Below are positions 62,399-64,000 of a stretch of DNA of 64,000 nucleotides, one piece after another. The translations under genes were made by a program, and so were the position numbers. This DNA is from Bacillus sonorensis NBRC 101234 = KCTC 13918 (lineage in GTDB: Bacteria > Bacillota > Bacilli > Bacillales > Bacillaceae): the NCBI RefSeq assembly GCF_001592005.1, contig NZ_BCVZ01000002.1:62001-126000 (forward strand), read 5' to 3'. The first letter of the stretch is position 1, and every line of letters begins with the position of its first letter. A model generated the notes under the pieces. The model searched no databases. It worked only from the letters and a program-made list of their open reading frames with translations, and was not told the origin of the DNA.

Positions 62399-62830
62399 TT
62401 ATATATCAAAGCCGATCATGTTTTCAGCAATTTCGGCAAACGAATCTTCCTGCTCTTCTACATATTGTTCCCAAATCTCTTTGCTCCACAATTCAATTCG
62501 ATTTGAAACTCCGATGACCACGCATTCCTTTTCAAGCTTTGCGTAGCTTAACAGCGGCGATGCAATGTTGATTCTGCCCTGCTTGTCCAGCTCGCATTCG
62601 GTGGCTCCGGAGAAAAAAAAGCGGGTAAAAGCGCGTGCATCTTTCTTTGTGAGAGGAAGAGCCTTCAGTTTTTCTTCGATGAGTTTCCATTCGGACATGG
62701 GATAGCCAAACAGGCATTGATCAAGCCCTCTCGTCAGTACAAACTGGTCGCCGAGGCCTTCTCTGAATTTTGCCGGAACGATCATGCGGCCTTTGGAATC
62801 AATCGTATGCTGGTATTCACCCATAAACAT
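62399..62830 (-). CDS. mraZ: MraZ, division-cluster transcription regulator
   Basis: It has 143 residues from ATG 62830, the family length, made of two SpoVT/AbrB-like halves: [21 protein letters not shown] at about 4-24 and [20 protein letters not shown] near 84, each with the DxKGR/DKQGR motif. In E. coli and Mycoplasma MraZ binds direct repeats upstream of its own operon; I could not see clear GTGGG-type triplets beyond GGTGGG repeats in 62836-62880. It is the first gene of the mra/fts operon. Confidence 0.95.
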   Translation of the reverse strand: MFMGEYQHTIDSKGRMIVPAKFREGLGDQFVLTRGLDQCLFGYPMSEWKLIEEKLKALPLTKKDARAFTRFFFSGATECELDKQGRINIASPLLSYAKLEKECVVIGVSNRIELWSKEIWEQYVEEQEDSFAEIAENMIGFDI

Positions 62831-62911
62831 GATCTCGGCCCCCACCTTCCATCCTTAACTCACCACTATCCACCACTTCTCTCCACAAATTCATTTTACA
62901 CTGTTTTAGAA
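62831..62911 (-). promoter_or_regulatory. mraZ 5' region with GTGG-rich repeats
   Basis: Between the bshC terminator and mraZ the minus strand holds TAAAAT near 62894-62899 as a possible -10, without a convincing -35. It is followed by repeated GTGG units (AGTGGTGGATAGTGGTGAG, and GGTGGGGG near the start). Such repeats resemble MraZ-binding boxes reported in other bacteria. Confidence 0.4.
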
Positions 62912-62942
62912 CAAAAAAAAACCCTGAACTAGTCAAGGTTTT
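62912..62942 (-). terminator. Terminator of bshC
   Basis: AACCUUGA and UUCAGGGUU pair (one G-U) around a 4-nt loop and are followed by nine U on the minus strand, 14 bp after the bshC stop. Confidence 0.9.
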
Positions 62943-62955
62943 TTAAAAAATTATT

Positions 62956-64000
62956 TCAAAGTTTGACAACTTGATGCATATTTTGAAATGAATATGGTAA
63001 TTTTTTGTAGTTTTCCAAGAAATCAGGACCGTATTTGTTCAAATAATACATGATATTCCAAATTCTCTCCTGAGGAGCGCCCAACGGCCTGATGCTCGTT
63101 TGAATTTTGTCAAAATCGCGCAGAATGTTGTTTTCTCTTTCTTCGATTTTCCTGATGACCGCCCTTTCCAGAAATGAAAGCTGATCCTGAATAAAGCCGG
63201 CATTTTTCTTTAAAAGCGGCTCAAGGCTGCGGTCAATTTCGAGCGCTTCTGACCGGACGGCGGAATGAATGCTGTCAATTTGTTCTTTCGCCTGTTTTAC
63301 AGCATCGGCGAAATCCGCCGGAACCCTGCTGTCGAAAAACTCTTCTTTTTTGGCGGCAGCTCCCTTTTCGATCGATTCCCTCAGTTCAACGCCGCGCTCT
63401 GCCAGCTTCTTTTCAATATGCCGTTCTAAAATCGTGATTGACAGCCTCGGGACAACAGGCGGCATTTTAAAGCCCATCACCTGGAAAGCCGATTTCAGCT
63501 CTCCCCAATAGTTGATTTCTCCGGGTCCTGCGATAAACGCCAATGTCGGAAGAAGAAATTCCTGCATTAATGGCCTTGTCACGACATTATTGCTGAAGGC
63601 TTCCGGCTGTTCGCCGATCAGATCATACAGCTCAGGCTTCGTCCACTCGAGATCAAGCTCCTTCACGACAAAGGCTTCACCCTTTTTCTCGATCAAAAAC
63701 CGCTCCCCGTCATGTTCATAAAATATATTCGCATGCTGCGCCGCCCCTTCAATGATCGGGGAGTAGCCCATTTCTTTCATGAGCGCCTGCTGATGCTTTA
63801 CGGCCTCTGCCAGCTCATCATTATTTTTCAGCAACTCCTGAAAAAAACGGACTTCAAGAGACCTTAGTTCAGGATCTCCCGAATTCAAGAGGACGAGCCC
63901 GTCATGCTGGAACAGATCGGCAACGATGTACTCAAAAAAATCGGCAAAGGATGAAGACTGCCGCATACATCGCTTCAATTTGGAGAGAAGGCCGTTTGTG
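62956..64000 (-). CDS. bshC: BshC (YllA), bacillithiol biosynthesis cysteine-adding enzyme (5' part outside window)
   Basis: It is thought to add cysteine to GlcN-malate, the last step of bacillithiol synthesis. Only the C-terminal 347 residues are present; the frame is open to 64000, and about 190 N-terminal residues of the usual 539 are missing. Visible are SSSFADFFEYIVADLFQHDGLVLLNSGDPELR, TLAFIAGPGEINYWGELKSAFQVMG-type core (about 150 residues into the visible part) and a C-terminal coiled coil (about 200-300) before the end LPYSFQNMHQVVKL. The named relative is YllA. No internal break is seen. Confidence 0.92.
   Translation of the reverse strand, partial: TNGLLSKLKRCMRQSSSFADFFEYIVADLFQHDGLVLLNSGDPELRSLEVRFFQELLKNNDELAEAVKHQQALMKEMGYSPIIEGAAQHANIFYEHDGERFLIEKKGEAFVVKELDLEWTKPELYDLIGEQPEAFSNNVVTRPLMQEFLLPTLAFIAGPGEINYWGELKSAFQVMGFKMPPVVPRLSITILERHIEKKLAERGVELRESIEKGAAAKKEEFFDSRVPADFADAVKQAKEQIDSIHSAVRSEALEIDRSLEPLLKKNAGFIQDQLSFLERAVIRKIEERENNILRDFDKIQTSIRPLGAPQERIWNIMYYLNKYGPDFLENYKKLPYSFQNMHQVVKL

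Overview
The window is a stretch of a Bacillus chromosome. Its gene order is that of the B. subtilis bshC-mraZ-division/cell-wall-sigE/sigG-sepF-divIVA-ileS-pyr-cys-yloB region. The protein variants, a second bacillopeptidase F gene and the moderate GC content point to the B. licheniformis / B. paralicheniformis group; that species call is inference from remembered family sequences, not a database match. Almost everything is on the minus strand, so transcription runs from position 64000 towards 1. The only plus-strand genes are rqcH (1749-3464) and a rap-type gene (32535-33656). Both window edges cut genes: yloB at the left and bshC at the right. I saw no tRNA, rRNA, CRISPR array, insertion sequence or prophage.

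Layout in the direction of transcription. (1) 64000-43913 is the division and cell-wall cluster: bshC (3' part), mraZ, rsmH, ftsL, pbpB, spoVD, murE, mraY, murD, spoVE, murG, murB, divIB, ylxW, ylxX, sbp, ftsA, ftsZ. (2) 43544-37531 holds two tandem secreted subtilases, a short one and the full-length bacillopeptidase F. (3) 37425-34699 is the sporulation block spoIIGA-sigE-sigG, with a classic 22-bp-spacer spoIIG promoter and a forespore-type promoter before sigG. (4) 34563-26942 holds ylmA, then an accessory pair (the divergent rap homologue and an rlmA-type 23S rRNA methyltransferase), then ylmC-ylmD-ylmE-sepF-ylmG-ylmH and divIVA. (5) 26926-21797 holds the T-box-controlled ileS, then ylyA, lspA and ylyB. 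(6) 21800-9799 is the complete pyrimidine operon pyrR-P-B-C-AA-AB-K-D-F-E, with three attenuator regions and a final terminator. (7) 9686-3485 is the sulfate assimilation and siroheme operon: a SAM-I riboswitch, a 47-codon DUF2292 gene, cysH, cysP, sat, cysC, ylnD (SUMT), ylnE (SirB) and ylnF (SirC). (8) rqcH and yloB are divergent at the left end.

How the genes work together. The pyr operon takes bicarbonate and glutamine to OMP and UMP under PyrR control. The cys operon takes sulfate to sulfite and builds the siroheme needed by sulfite reductase, under SAM control. The mur/fts genes make lipid II and the divisome, and spoVD/spoVE reuse that chemistry for spore cortex.

Most of the window is conserved housekeeping sequence. 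The least expected parts are: a predicted drug-type leader peptide (MIIQFIRYR) and alternative RNA pairings in front of the rlmA-type gene; a phr-less Rap homologue with Arg at the position of the catalytic Gln; the short Bpr paralogue; an apparent AUA start context plus an extra terminator just before cysH; and a hairpin that buries the spoVE ribosome-binding site.
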